A stretch of 32,434 nucleotides of DNA from Pseudomonadota bacterium. Its GTDB lineage: Bacteria; Pseudomonadota; Gammaproteobacteria; Burkholderiales; Nitrosomonadaceae. The translations under genes were made by a program, and so were the position numbers. Shown in pieces: positions 18,578 to 27,405 of the stretch (position 1 is its first letter; each line of letters starts with the position of its first letter). The stretch spans positions 1-32,434 of the forward strand of contig JAFEEI010000106.1 in the NCBI GenBank assembly GCA_018241205.1. The letters run 5' to 3'. The notes beneath the pieces are model-generated. The model was given only the letters and a program-made list of their open reading frames with translations. It was not told the origin of the DNA and ran no database searches.

Positions 18578-21175
18578 TTATCTAGAAATTCCTATACCCA
18601 AATAGCCTTTTGCGATCCGGTAATAAACAATCCGCAACGGCTTGCCTTCGCGTGTAATCGTCATACTTTCTACCGGACCGGGCTGGTCGAGTAATCGGGT
18701 GATGTCGTTGCCTGCGCGATCACGTTCCAGATGTTGTTGCTCCATGCCGACCAGGATTACCGGGCGGGTGGTTGGCGGCTCTGATGGATGCCAAACTTCG
18801 TACATGGCACCGCTGTCGCCAAACATATTGCGCGAGCGGATATCCATCGGTTCTCCGTGCCGATTATAAAAAAACATCGCACTGGCGACCGACCATTTGC
18901 TCATGCCGACGACCAGTGGCTTTTGTCCGGTTTTCTGCTGCACATGAGCGGCGATCTTTTCAATCTCACTAGTGGTTTCGCGCCAATAGTAACGGGTCAT
19001 GAATGACGGGTAGGGGATTCCCGGAATCCCGAGCACCACGTAGTGCAACACTAAGGTATACACCACGATGGAAATGGCGATGGTCGGTTTCCAGGATGCT
19101 TGAATGCGGCCTGCGATGCTGCGCGGACTGAAGTTTTGTCCCATCATCCATGCCATGGTGGGCACAATGGCTAGCCATAGTGGAGCTGTCCAGTGGAAGC
19201 GCAATGAATCGAATATACTCAAAACAAAAAATATGATTAGTGGTATGCCGGTGAAGATGCATACAAATAACGTGCGTCTGCGCGCTATCTCGCCGTCATC
19301 CGGCTGATTCTTGGGCCATAGCGCCCAAAGCGCGGCTGCCAAGCCCACGGGCGATAACAGTACCAGCAGATCGGCGAACAGAAGATGAGGGGAAAATAAA
19401 TCATCGCCGACACCGCGGACGCGCGATGATTGAAACATGATCGAAGACCAATGATGATCCAAGTTCCAGATAATCACCGGGGAAAACAATAGTAGCGCTA
19501 GCAGCGCGGCAAGGTACGGATGAGGGCGGATCAACCAGCGACGTGCAACCGGGTCGACAATCACAAATAATAATGCGGCTACGCCGAGCAATCCGAGCGT
19601 ATATTTAGACAAAATACCGAGACCAAACGCGATTCCCATACCTAGCCAGGCCGAGCTGCGGTTTGCAATCAGGGCGCGTTCCATGTAATAAAGTGTGGCT
19701 GCCCAGGCGGCCATTACCGGAGCATCGGTTGTCATAAGAAAACCGGTGGCAAAGGTGAATGGCAGAACGGCTAACAACAGCGTGGTGCGTATTGCGGTCG
19801 ATTTGTCGTACAGATTCTGTGCCAAGGCATACAGAAATCCCATCGTGATCAAGCCGCAGAGAAATGCACCGATTCTTACACCGAATTCAGTATTGCCGGC
19901 GGCTGCGGTACCGAGCCAGATCAGCCATGCCACCATGGGCGGGTGATCGTAAAAACTTAAATCCATGTGCTGAGCGTAGTTCCAGTAATACGCTTCATCC
20001 GGAATCAGCTCCGTTTGACCGAGATAGATCAGGCGCAACAATACGATGAGTGTGACGATGCCAATCGTGGCAACGCGCCAGCGTATATCCGGAGCGGGTT
20101 GGTTCTGCGCTGCGGATGGCAAATAAAAGACGGATCCCAAGTAGACAATGACCGTGCTAACTGCGATGGCGGGAAAAATAGCCAATAGCGGCGGTGCATG
20201 CCAATCATAAACCAGTAAAGCCAATAAGCCGCCACGCGTGAACAATGCAATACCGCCGAGTGCCGCAAAACGGCCAATCAAGCGCCAGTGCAATGGGCCC
20301 GCTGGTTGCAACCGGAATGAATCGCGAGAGCTGAATGCGTACACTGCTGCGGCAACGAGAAAGCTCACGATATGTGCCAGAGCCACCCCGGCACCGCTAC
20401 TCATCAAGAGCTGATAGATGGTGATATCGATCAGTGCGCAGAACAGGCCGGTTGTCACATACCGCTTGGCATCTTGAGCAGCCACTGCGCCGCCGGCAAG
20501 GGCCATTAGGCGCTGAAGATAAGCCCATTGGTGATGAAACGACAATTTCGAGGTGCCGCGTGTCCGGTCGCGAAAGCAAATAGGTATCTCAATAACTTTC
20601 AGTTTGCCTTGTCCAGCCATCAACAATTCCAGCAGAATCTTATAGCCGCGCGCTTGCCCCGAAACGGTTGATACCAATTCCCGGCGGAAGGCGAAAAAGC
20701 CGGAAGTGGCATCGTTGACATCGCACAGTGGACGTGCCAGCGAGCCGCCAATGCGCGATAGCCATTGCCGGTACCACGGCCAGCCCTCGGTACTGCCGCC
20801 GGGAACGTAGCGGCTGCCAATGGAGATATCGTGACTGCCATTTAATACCGGTTCCACAAGCGCATGAAGCCGCTCGGGGGGGTGACTCAAATCGGCATCC
20901 ATGACGACAATGACTTCGCTCTGCGCGGCGGCTGCGCCAGCTAGAATCGATGCGATCAAATCGGGTTTTTCCGTACGTTCGATCAGCTTTACATTCGCTT
21001 TTCCCTCCCAGGCATGGACTTTTCCGGGTGTGCCATCGCGCGAACCGTCGTCGACGAAAATGACCTCAAAGCTATCCAGCGGCAGATTCAGCGCAAATAG
21101 CGAAGTCAATAAAGGATCGATGTTATCGGCTTCGTTCAATGTTGGAATGACGATGGAAAATTGTGTTGAGAGCAT
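18578..21175 (-). CDS. three-domain membrane glycosyltransferase (GT2 + GtrA-like + GT39/ArnT-like)
   Basis: An 865-residue fusion. Residues about 1-225 are a GT2 domain of dolichol-phosphate-mannose-synthase type (FSIVIPTLNEADNIDPLL, VDDGSRDGT, MDADLSHPP), which would load a sugar onto polyprenyl phosphate. Residues about 230-350 form a GtrA-like four-helix domain (TTGLFCALIDITIYQLLM), a family linked to flipping such carriers. From about 365 comes a polytopic GT39/83 (PMT_2, ArnT-like) domain with IPDEAYYWNYAQHMDLSFYD and DHPPMVAWLIWLG, which would transfer the sugar on the periplasmic side. The acceptor is unknown; LPS or protein is possible. The ATG at 21175 is used; a TTG 39 bases upstream is in frame. 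It is divergent from the rightward glycan genes, and the 258 bp between them are A/T-rich. Confidence 0.88.
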   Translation of the reverse strand: MLSTQFSIVIPTLNEADNIDPLLTSLFALNLPLDSFEVIFVDDGSRDGTPGKVHAWEGKANVKLIERTEKPDLIASILAGAAAAQSEVIVVMDADLSHPPERLHALVEPVLNGSHDISIGSRYVPGGSTEGWPWYRQWLSRIGGSLARPLCDVNDATSGFFAFRRELVSTVSGQARGYKILLELLMAGQGKLKVIEIPICFRDRTRGTSKLSFHHQWAYLQRLMALAGGAVAAQDAKRYVTTGLFCALIDITIYQLLMSSGAGVALAHIVSFLVAAAVYAFSSRDSFRLQPAGPLHWRLIGRFAALGGIALFTRGGLLALLVYDWHAPPLLAIFPAIAVSTVIVYLGSVFYLPSAAQNQPAPDIRWRVATIGIVTLIVLLRLIYLGQTELIPDEAYYWNYAQHMDLSFYDHPPMVAWLIWLGTAAAGNTEFGVRIGAFLCGLITMGFLYALAQNLYDKSTAIRTTLLLAVLPFTFATGFLMTTDAPVMAAWAATLYYMERALIANRSSAWLGMGIAFGLGILSKYTLGLLGVAALLFVIVDPVARRWLIRPHPYLAALLALLLFSPVIIWNLDHHWSSIMFQSSRVRGVGDDLFSPHLLFADLLVLLSPVGLAAALWALWPKNQPDDGEIARRRTLFVCIFTGIPLIIFFVLSIFDSLRFHWTAPLWLAIVPTMAWMMGQNFSPRSIAGRIQASWKPTIAISIVVYTLVLHYVVLGIPGIPYPSFMTRYYWRETTSEIEKIAAHVQQKTGQKPLVVGMSKWSVASAMFFYNRHGEPMDIRSRNMFGDSGAMYEVWHPSEPPTTRPVILVGMEQQHLERDRAGNDITRLLDQPGPVESMTITREGKPLRIVYYRIAKGYLGIGISR

Positions 21176-21433
21176 CTTTGAAAGGGAATAATTAGTTTTC
21201 TTGATTTGGAACAAATGAAGTCTTCTGACAAAAAGTGTAAGAATACTTCTCTATGGTTTTTATTCACAATAACTTCACTAAGGTTAATTTAACATTATGC
21301 AGCAAGTTTAATTGTAACTAAGTTAGGTATTTGAAGAAAAATGATTTAATAGAATATAACAAGTAAAATAACGCGTGCCTGGAAGTCGATTATGTAATGA
21401 GATTGCTATCAGTATAAATTAGGAAAACAATAA

Positions 21434-22738
21434 ATGGGGATTGATTTAGGGTTTGACAGAATTGTCCGGGATTTAAGCGGTGCGAGATGGATTCTTTCTC
21501 AGTTGACGGAAGATGAAACGGCGGCAACGTCCATTCATCGGCATTTTCGGCGTATCGTTTGGCGTGAAGCTAATCTGGTGGATCGCTGCATCATGCTGTT
21601 GGTGTTACCGCTTCTACCTTTCTTGATAATCGGATTGACGGTGACTTTCACGGCACTCAATGGATTTGCTATAAAAAAACGGACAGGTAAGGGTATTATC
21701 TGGCAAGCTTACGAGCAAATCGGTGTGGCATGCCAAAATGCAATTTTGCCGCCTTGGTACTATATCTTTGAGCTGCACGATGACGACAAAAGACAGCGCG
21801 CCAATGAATATCTCAATCGTTTTGAGACGAAGGCTGGGCTTTATCTTTTCCTGCGGAATAATAATGGCGGACTTCCGGTGCCTGTCGAGCGTACGACGCA
21901 ATGCATCCGCGATAAGACGCTCTTTATGGCGCATTGCCGCAAAAATGGTGTTGCCGCAGCACCTATTCTTTGGATCATCAAGGACGAGGAAATTACACCA
22001 GTGGATTGGGATAAATCCGGTTTTCCGGAGTTTGATCTTTTCATCAAGCCGCTCAACGGGCAGGGTGGCAGGGGGACCATCCGCTGGGATTATTTAGGGA
22101 ATGGGCAATTTCTCTGTAACGACGGGAGTCGCGCAAATGGAAAGCAGGTACTTGAAATATTGCGGAAAAATTCCAAACAAAAAGCATATATCGTTCAGCC
22201 GAGGTTGAAGAGCCACTCGGAAATTGCAGATCTTGCGTGCGGTGCGCTGGCGACCGTGCGTGTCATGAGTTGCCGCAATGAAACGGGCGGTTATGAAGTT
22301 ACCAATGCAGTCTTCCGCATGAAGCGATATGCCGATGTGATCGTCGATAACTATCACGCGGGCGGTATTGCGGCCAATGTCGATATTAAAACGGGTGTGC
22401 TGGGGGAAGGCACGCGCGGCGGTTGGGGAGTGGTGACCGATGGTTGGTACGAACAGCATCCTATATCTCATACTGCGATACCGAAGCGTAAGCTTCCGTG
22501 CTGGGAAAAAATGATCGATTTTGTGCAGGATGCGCATGTCCGCCTTTTCCCTGACCAAGTAGTGATTGGCTGGGATGTCGCCATACTCGAAAATGGCCCG
22601 TGTTTGATTGAAGCTAATAAGGCACCGGATTTGGACATCATTCAACGCGCCCAGAAGGGACCGCTGGGTAATGAGCGGCTAGGGAAGCTCCTGGCATTCA
22701 ATCTGCAACGGACTATCGAAACCAAGTATGGGCATTGA
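21434..22738 (+). CDS. sugar-transfer-associated ATP-grasp protein
   Basis: A 434-residue protein. An N-terminal region with one hydrophobic segment (about 52-75) is followed by an ATP-grasp fold of the type associated with sugar-transfer loci. Visible signatures are the nucleotide-binding lysine and glycine-rich loop in LFIKPLNGQGGRGTIRWDY, VQPRLKSHSEIADL, TVRVMSCRNETGGYEV and the metal-binding end LIEANKAPDLDIIQRAQKG. Such proteins occur in exopolysaccharide and LPS clusters and are thought to form an amide or ester on a surface glycan, but no reaction is proven. The start has AGGA seven to ten bases upstream. Confidence 0.82.
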   Translation: MGIDLGFDRIVRDLSGARWILSQLTEDETAATSIHRHFRRIVWREANLVDRCIMLLVLPLLPFLIIGLTVTFTALNGFAIKKRTGKGIIWQAYEQIGVACQNAILPPWYYIFELHDDDKRQRANEYLNRFETKAGLYLFLRNNNGGLPVPVERTTQCIRDKTLFMAHCRKNGVAAAPILWIIKDEEITPVDWDKSGFPEFDLFIKPLNGQGGRGTIRWDYLGNGQFLCNDGSRANGKQVLEILRKNSKQKAYIVQPRLKSHSEIADLACGALATVRVMSCRNETGGYEVTNAVFRMKRYADVIVDNYHAGGIAANVDIKTGVLGEGTRGGWGVVTDGWYEQHPISHTAIPKRKLPCWEKMIDFVQDAHVRLFPDQVVIGWDVAILENGPCLIEANKAPDLDIIQRAQKGPLGNERLGKLLAFNLQRTIETKYGH

Positions 22739-22792
22739 TCTAGAAAGTGTAGTATCGTTTTTGATAAACTATTGTCGTTTAATGACAACATT

Positions 22793-22820
22793 TTTGTAAA
22801 TAACTCTAATCCGTTATAAT
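22793..22820 (+). promoter_or_regulatory. candidate promoter for the Kdo hydroxylase gene
   Basis: A perfect TATAAT (22815-22820) is preceded at 16 bp by a -35-like TTTGTA (22793-22798), giving a leader of about 38 nt. A short inverted repeat, TTGTC...GACAA (22772-22788), lies just upstream and could be an operator or a weak terminator for the preceding gene. Confidence 0.4.
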
Positions 22821-22865
22821 TCACTGCCGGATTGTTTTCGTTTCTGAATAAATCGAGGATATAGC

Positions 22866-23819
22866 ATGATGAATGAGCAATATGTTTCCACAAGCGATGA
22901 AACTGAAATTCTGAAAATGTTCACTATCGAATCCGGAATGAATATGACGTCGCCTGAAGTGCAGCGCGCGGCTATTCAAACGCTGGAGGGCGGTGGGCTG
23001 ATCTATCTTCCCAAAGGAGGATTCGAACTTTCCGAACGGGAACGGGAGCTGATATCCAATACAGCTAATATTCTGACGCAAGTACCCGATGTGGAAAATG
23101 GCAAGCCTACGATTATTTTCGATCCGAAAAACGGGCATATCAAGAAATATCACTACGCGCAAATACACGGTAAGATGGTGCGAGCCCAAATCAAGGATAC
23201 GGCTCGTTCCGATCTCGAAGCCATCATGGCGCGTTATGGACAATGGACCGAAAGTGTCATTAGCCAATTATTTCCTAGCTACTGTCAAGCATTAGACCGT
23301 AAGCGGGTAACTTACCGGCCTTTTGCGCGTAACAGCACGCAGGCTCTTCATATCGACTCAAGCTACGGCTACCCTACGCAAGGGCGCAGCATGTTGCGCG
23401 TTTTCACCAACATCAATCCGGTAGATCGATTGCGTATCTGGCAGCTCGGCGAACCTTTTGAACCTTTTGTGCAACGTTTCTTGCCCGATGTGCATGTCAG
23501 CGGACCTTCTTGGTTTTCATCTCTGCTGGCCCGGCTGGGTATCGTTGATGGTGTTAAAACCAAGTATGATCAATACATTGCGGCGCTGCGCGCACTTGGT
23601 ATGCGCGATAAGGAATACCAAGCTTCGGCTCCGCGCAAACTGATGGAATTTCCCGCCGGATCAAGCTGGATTGCGATTACCGATTTGGTGTTGCACGGTG
23701 CGATATCGGGACAACACAGTTTGGATCAGACATTTTATTTACCGGTAGAAGCGATGAACGATCCATCGCATTCACCGCTGCGCATCCTGGAAAGATTGAC
23801 CGGTGAAGCACTGGTGTGA
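22866..23819 (+). CDS. kdoO: Kdo hydroxylase (KdoO-like Fe(II)/2-oxoglutarate dioxygenase)
   Basis: A 317-residue protein of the Kdo_hydroxy family. Characterised members hydroxylate C3 of 3-deoxy-D-manno-octulosonate in the LPS inner core, giving the acid-stable sugar Ko. The HxD part of the iron-binding triad is His162/Asp164 in QALHIDSSYGYPTQGR; the distal His is His277 or His284 in LVLHGAISGQHSLDQTFYLP. GGGLIYLPKGGFELSE and VTYRPFARNSTQALHIDS are also family-typical. It acts at the cytoplasmic face on Kdo2-lipid A precursors or Kdo-containing core. The ATG at 22866 follows GAGGAT. This gene ties the locus to LPS rather than to exopolysaccharide alone. Confidence 0.87.
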   Translation: MMNEQYVSTSDETEILKMFTIESGMNMTSPEVQRAAIQTLEGGGLIYLPKGGFELSERERELISNTANILTQVPDVENGKPTIIFDPKNGHIKKYHYAQIHGKMVRAQIKDTARSDLEAIMARYGQWTESVISQLFPSYCQALDRKRVTYRPFARNSTQALHIDSSYGYPTQGRSMLRVFTNINPVDRLRIWQLGEPFEPFVQRFLPDVHVSGPSWFSSLLARLGIVDGVKTKYDQYIAALRALGMRDKEYQASAPRKLMEFPAGSSWIAITDLVLHGAISGQHSLDQTFYLPVEAMNDPSHSPLRILERLTGEALV

Positions 23820-23881
23820 CACGAATAGCATAGAAAGTTTGCTGGAAGAAACACATTTTGCATGAGTCACTTGTGGTGGAA

Positions 23882-24964
23882 ATGAGATCATCAGCAGAAG
23901 TGTATTTTGGCGGACCGGATCAACCTGCAGGTTCTCTGCGCAATGTACTGGAGGAACACATTGCTGCTGTTCCATCCGGCGGGTCTATCGATTGGGTCAC
24001 GTACTATTTTCGTGATCTGAAACTGGCCGAAGCCCTTGTTCGCGCGCGTAAGCGCGGTGTTGAGGTTACTGTAAGCCTGGCTGGTAAACCGCGTACGGCT
24101 GATGCTAACGATGCGGTGATTGCCGTGCTATCGGGGCCGGAAGGTTTGGGTGATGGTTTGCGTCTGGTGACATTCCCAGGGTTGCCAGCTCCGTCAGGGC
24201 GGACATGGGCGCCGCAATTACACGAAAAGCTTTACTGTTTCTCGCATCCTGAACCCATTGCGTTTATCGGCTCATTCAATCCTTCTGGAAATCAAACGGA
24301 AGAAAGACTGGATGTCATCCGGGAGATAGGAGATCAAGATAAAGGCTACAATGCCCTGATTGGACTTGTCGATCCGGAATTGGTCATGCAACTGGTAAAA
24401 CATGCACGCAACTTACATGATACACCACCGGGATTATTTTACCGATTTTCTACCAATGCGAATAAAGCTATCCAGGGAAGAGATACTACAATCCATTTTT
24501 GGCCGCGCATGCGCTCGCATCCAGTGATGCAATTTTTAAGTGAAGTAAGCGATAATGCGCATGTGCGTATTTTTGCGTCGCACATCAGGAGCGAAGCAGC
24601 GGTTAATTTTATGATCCAATTGGCGCAGCGCGGTGTAGCGCTGGAAATATTCGCCGAAGCGACCTACCGGCGCGTTACATCCAAGGTCGAGCAACGTTTG
24701 ATGTCCGCCGGAATCCGCTTCAAGCGCAGCCGGAATGCGGAAGAATTGCCGATGCATCTCAAATTGGTGCTGGTGGAGGATCGCGGTCAGGTATGGTCTA
24801 TTTTCGGCAGTTTCAATTGGACCAACCCATCCTTCTGGCTCAACCATGAGATTGCGGCTATCTCAAGCGATCCGGAATTATTCCGGGTATTTTCGCAACG
24901 CTGCGGCTGGATAGAAAAAAGGGATTTCGTACAGCCGGTGCAAACAGATTTAGTCACTGCGTGA
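23882..24964 (+). CDS. phospholipase D-like domain protein
   Basis: A 360-residue protein with two PLD half-sites. The first is HEK at 114-116 followed by GSFNPSG (130-136); the second is HLK at 292-294 followed by GSFNWTN (309-315). In the first half the Asp of the HxKxxxxD motif appears replaced by Ser, while the second has an acidic residue. No signal peptide is seen, so it is likely cytoplasmic or peripheral. Possible roles are phosphatidyl or phosphodiester transfer, as in cardiolipin and phosphatidylserine synthases, or hydrolysis; the substrate is unknown. The frame extends to a TTG at 23858 but ATG 23882 is a better start. Its stop overlaps the next gene's GTG by 4 nt. Confidence 0.82.
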   Translation: MRSSAEVYFGGPDQPAGSLRNVLEEHIAAVPSGGSIDWVTYYFRDLKLAEALVRARKRGVEVTVSLAGKPRTADANDAVIAVLSGPEGLGDGLRLVTFPGLPAPSGRTWAPQLHEKLYCFSHPEPIAFIGSFNPSGNQTEERLDVIREIGDQDKGYNALIGLVDPELVMQLVKHARNLHDTPPGLFYRFSTNANKAIQGRDTTIHFWPRMRSHPVMQFLSEVSDNAHVRIFASHIRSEAAVNFMIQLAQRGVALEIFAEATYRRVTSKVEQRLMSAGIRFKRSRNAEELPMHLKLVLVEDRGQVWSIFGSFNWTNPSFWLNHEIAAISSDPELFRVFSQRCGWIEKRDFVQPVQTDLVTA

Positions 24965-26457
24965 TAAAAATGACAAATACAAATGCGGGGGATTACGCCT
25001 CAACGCTTATTATTCCGGTAGAAAGCCAGGTGCGCGAACTGGACGCTAAAATTCTGTTGGCGTGTTTCGCAGCCGAGCGTGGTTTTCCCGTATTGATCGG
25101 TTCACGGGCTTTTACTCATTTTCAGGTAGCGTCCATTCCGCGCGGCGTTTATCTCGCAAAGAGCATGCGCAGTCTTAGCAGTTCAATGTTCAAGGCACTG
25201 CGTCAACTGGGACATGAAATTGCCGCCTGGGAAGAAGAAGCGCTGGTGCATCCACCCGCCGATACCTATTTCACACTCCGGCTTTCCCCGCAAACCATTA
25301 ATAAAGTGTCGCATGTCTTCGCCTGGGGACAGGAAAATGTCGATTTAATGCAGCAGTATCCCGATCTGCCGCAGAATCTGCCGATTCACATTACGGGTAA
25401 TCCGCGCGGTGATATGCTGAGACCGGAATTGCGTCCGTTTTTTGATCCAGAAGTGAAAAAATTGCGCGATCGTTATGGGGATTTCATTCTGATCAACACG
25501 AATTTCAGCGATGTGAATCCTTTTATTCCCAGCATCGGCTTATTTCAGGCTGAGAAGGATTCTGCTAAAATGGCGCGCCGCGGTCAAGCGGGAATAGGCA
25601 TGAGTCAAGAGTTTGCCGAAGGTTTGCGCGATCACAAGCAAGCGATACTGGAAGATTTCAAACAAATGATTCCGGCGCTCGAACAGGCATTTCCGGATAT
25701 GGCCATTGTTGTCCGTCCGCATCCCAGTGAGAGCAATCAAATTTATCAGGATCTCGCCGCGCAAAGTGACCGGATTGTAATCAACAAAGAGGGGAACGTC
25801 ATCCCCTGGTTACTGGCGGCGAAGGCGCTAGTGCACAACGGTTGCACGACCGGTTTGGAAGCCTATGTTCTCGGCGTTCCGGCAGTTTCTTATCTAGCAA
25901 CATTGAATAAGCTTTATGACTATGATTTTCAGGGATTGCCGACAAAGCTCAGTTACCAGTGCTTCAATTTTGAAGAACTGCAAACGACATTGAATCGGAT
26001 TCTGGCAGGTGAGCTCGGCGGCGCCGGCGGCGAGGAGCGCCAGGCTTTGATCGATTATTATTTAGCGGCACAGAAAGGCCCCTTGGCATGCGAACGCATT
26101 GTCGATGTGTTGGAATCTAGCGGTTATTCTAAAAGCCGTCCGCTGCCCAGGCCACTGAGCACTTTTGTACAAGGGTGGTTATTCGTCAAAATAAAAGCGG
26201 CATTGACCAACCTTTATATGCGCCGTCCCGGACCTAACCGGCTGGCTTATCACGATCATCGTTTTCCGGAAATTTCGGTGGCCGATCTGGAGCAAAAAAT
26301 CGCTCGCTTCGGCCAGCTTCTGAATCGCTTCGACTCGATCAAAATCGAGCGACACTCTAAGCATCTTTTTAGAGTTCATTCCCAACGCATAAGAAAAATG
26401 CCACAAGCCGCGCCTGTAACGGAATTAAGTGAAAATTTCCGCACTGTCAAAGAGTGA
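24961..26457 (+). CDS. surface carbohydrate biosynthesis protein (GT-B-like transferase)
   Basis: A 498-residue protein resembling the surface-polysaccharide biosynthesis family found beside legionaminate/nonulosonate genes. It opens with STLIIPVESQVRELDAKILL, then AAERGFPVLIGSRA. A second Rossmann-like half carries AIVVRPHPSESNQIYQDLAA and ALVHNGCTTGLEAYVLGVPA, a pattern shared with CDP-glycerol and capsule-type (KpsS-like) transferases that bind an activated sugar or polyol donor. The last 90 residues are basic, perhaps a membrane-contact tail. The GTG at 24961 overlaps the stop of the PLD-like gene by 4 nt; an ATG nine bases on is the alternative. The acceptor and donor are unknown; CMP-nonulosonate from the downstream genes is one possibility. 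Confidence 0.75.
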   Translation: MIKMTNTNAGDYASTLIIPVESQVRELDAKILLACFAAERGFPVLIGSRAFTHFQVASIPRGVYLAKSMRSLSSSMFKALRQLGHEIAAWEEEALVHPPADTYFTLRLSPQTINKVSHVFAWGQENVDLMQQYPDLPQNLPIHITGNPRGDMLRPELRPFFDPEVKKLRDRYGDFILINTNFSDVNPFIPSIGLFQAEKDSAKMARRGQAGIGMSQEFAEGLRDHKQAILEDFKQMIPALEQAFPDMAIVVRPHPSESNQIYQDLAAQSDRIVINKEGNVIPWLLAAKALVHNGCTTGLEAYVLGVPAVSYLATLNKLYDYDFQGLPTKLSYQCFNFEELQTTLNRILAGELGGAGGEERQALIDYYLAAQKGPLACERIVDVLESSGYSKSRPLPRPLSTFVQGWLFVKIKAALTNLYMRRPGPNRLAYHDHRFPEISVADLEQKIARFGQLLNRFDSIKIERHSKHLFRVHSQRIRKMPQAAPVTELSENFRTVKE

Positions 26458-26485
26458 GCGCGATGGAGCATTGCCGGATTAGGTC

Positions 26486-27271
26486 ATGAAAAAAATTTTT
26501 CATCGCTACCTTTATAAAAGACCGATCCGCAACCTCGCGGCTCAGATCAAAGCGGCGGTTGATTCTCTGGACGATCCAGTGCCGGTATTGATCGTGTCTT
26601 ATAACAACGGCGTTTACGTCGATCATTGTGTGCAGCAGCTCAACGCCAGATCCATCAAACCGGTTATTATCGACAATGCCTCCAAGGATGACGGGACGCT
26701 TGCCATTCTTGCTGAGATCAGCGCGGAAAAAAGAGCGTTCGTCGTGCGGTCAGCGGTTAACATGGGCGCGCGCGTAGGGTTCCAAGGTCCGGTTTACGAT
26801 GTTTTGCCGGAAACATTCGGCTATACCGATCCGGATTTGCTGTTTAACCAGCGTTTGCCGGTGGACTTCATTCAGCAGCTAACGAATGTCTGCGATCACT
26901 TCAAATGCTTTAAGGCAGGTTTCGCTTTGCCTTACCAGGTTGAGTACAGCTTGACCGATCGCCGTATGAAATCCAGCCTGGGAAACATTGTTCCTTTCGA
27001 TAAACTCGTGACGGTGTTGCAATGGGAGTCGCGTTTTTGGAATAAACCGCTCAAGCATGACCGGCTGGAAGTGTATGCAGCGCCCATCGATACAACTTTT
27101 GCGATTTATCACAAAAAATACTATAACGGAGATTTTTTCGATGCCGTGCGGGTTGCCGGGGATTTTTCCGCGTTGCACATGCCGTGGTTTCCTGATTTGG
27201 ATCTGCTATCGCCGCAGCACCGCTCGGCTTACTTGAAAGGTAATAAATCATCGACCTGGGTCACCAATTAG
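26486..27271 (+). CDS. GT2-like glycosyltransferase
   Basis: A 261-residue protein with a GT-A fold. The N-terminal beta-strand motif VPVLIVSYNNGVYVDHCVQQ and IIDNASKDDGT are the standard GT2 nucleotide-binding region. YTDPDLLFN probably supplies the metal-binding DxD. No membrane helix or signal peptide is visible, so it should act in the cytoplasm on a lipid-linked or nucleotide-sugar substrate. It is shorter than most GT2 proteins and lacks the usual C-terminal helical extension. The gene lies 28 bp after its upstream neighbour on the same strand. A short hairpin (27276-27290, 6-bp stem) follows its stop. Confidence 0.75.
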   Translation: MKKIFHRYLYKRPIRNLAAQIKAAVDSLDDPVPVLIVSYNNGVYVDHCVQQLNARSIKPVIIDNASKDDGTLAILAEISAEKRAFVVRSAVNMGARVGFQGPVYDVLPETFGYTDPDLLFNQRLPVDFIQQLTNVCDHFKCFKAGFALPYQVEYSLTDRRMKSSLGNIVPFDKLVTVLQWESRFWNKPLKHDRLEVYAAPIDTTFAIYHKKYYNGDFFDAVRVAGDFSALHMPWFPDLDLLSPQHRSAYLKGNKSSTWVTN

Positions 27272-27275
27272 ACTC

Positions 27276-27290
27276 AACTCCCTTGGAGTT
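27276..27290. repeat. short hairpin between GT2-like gene and neuB-like gene
   Basis: AACTCC, CTT, GGAGTT: a perfect 6-bp stem with a 3-nt loop, 4 bp after the stop codon. There is no T tract, so it is not a good terminator; it may be chance or a weak attenuator. The rest of the 134-bp gap shows only A/T-rich sequence before the next ribosome-binding site. Confidence 0.3.
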
Positions 27291-27405
27291 AAGATAAATG
27301 TAGAACGGTTTCTTTTTACAGAAGATAGATGCAGCGTGCAACGCCCGCATTCTTTGCTGGTATTTGGTTTGTTAATTGATTAATAATGGAATAATTGGGA
27401 ATTTT

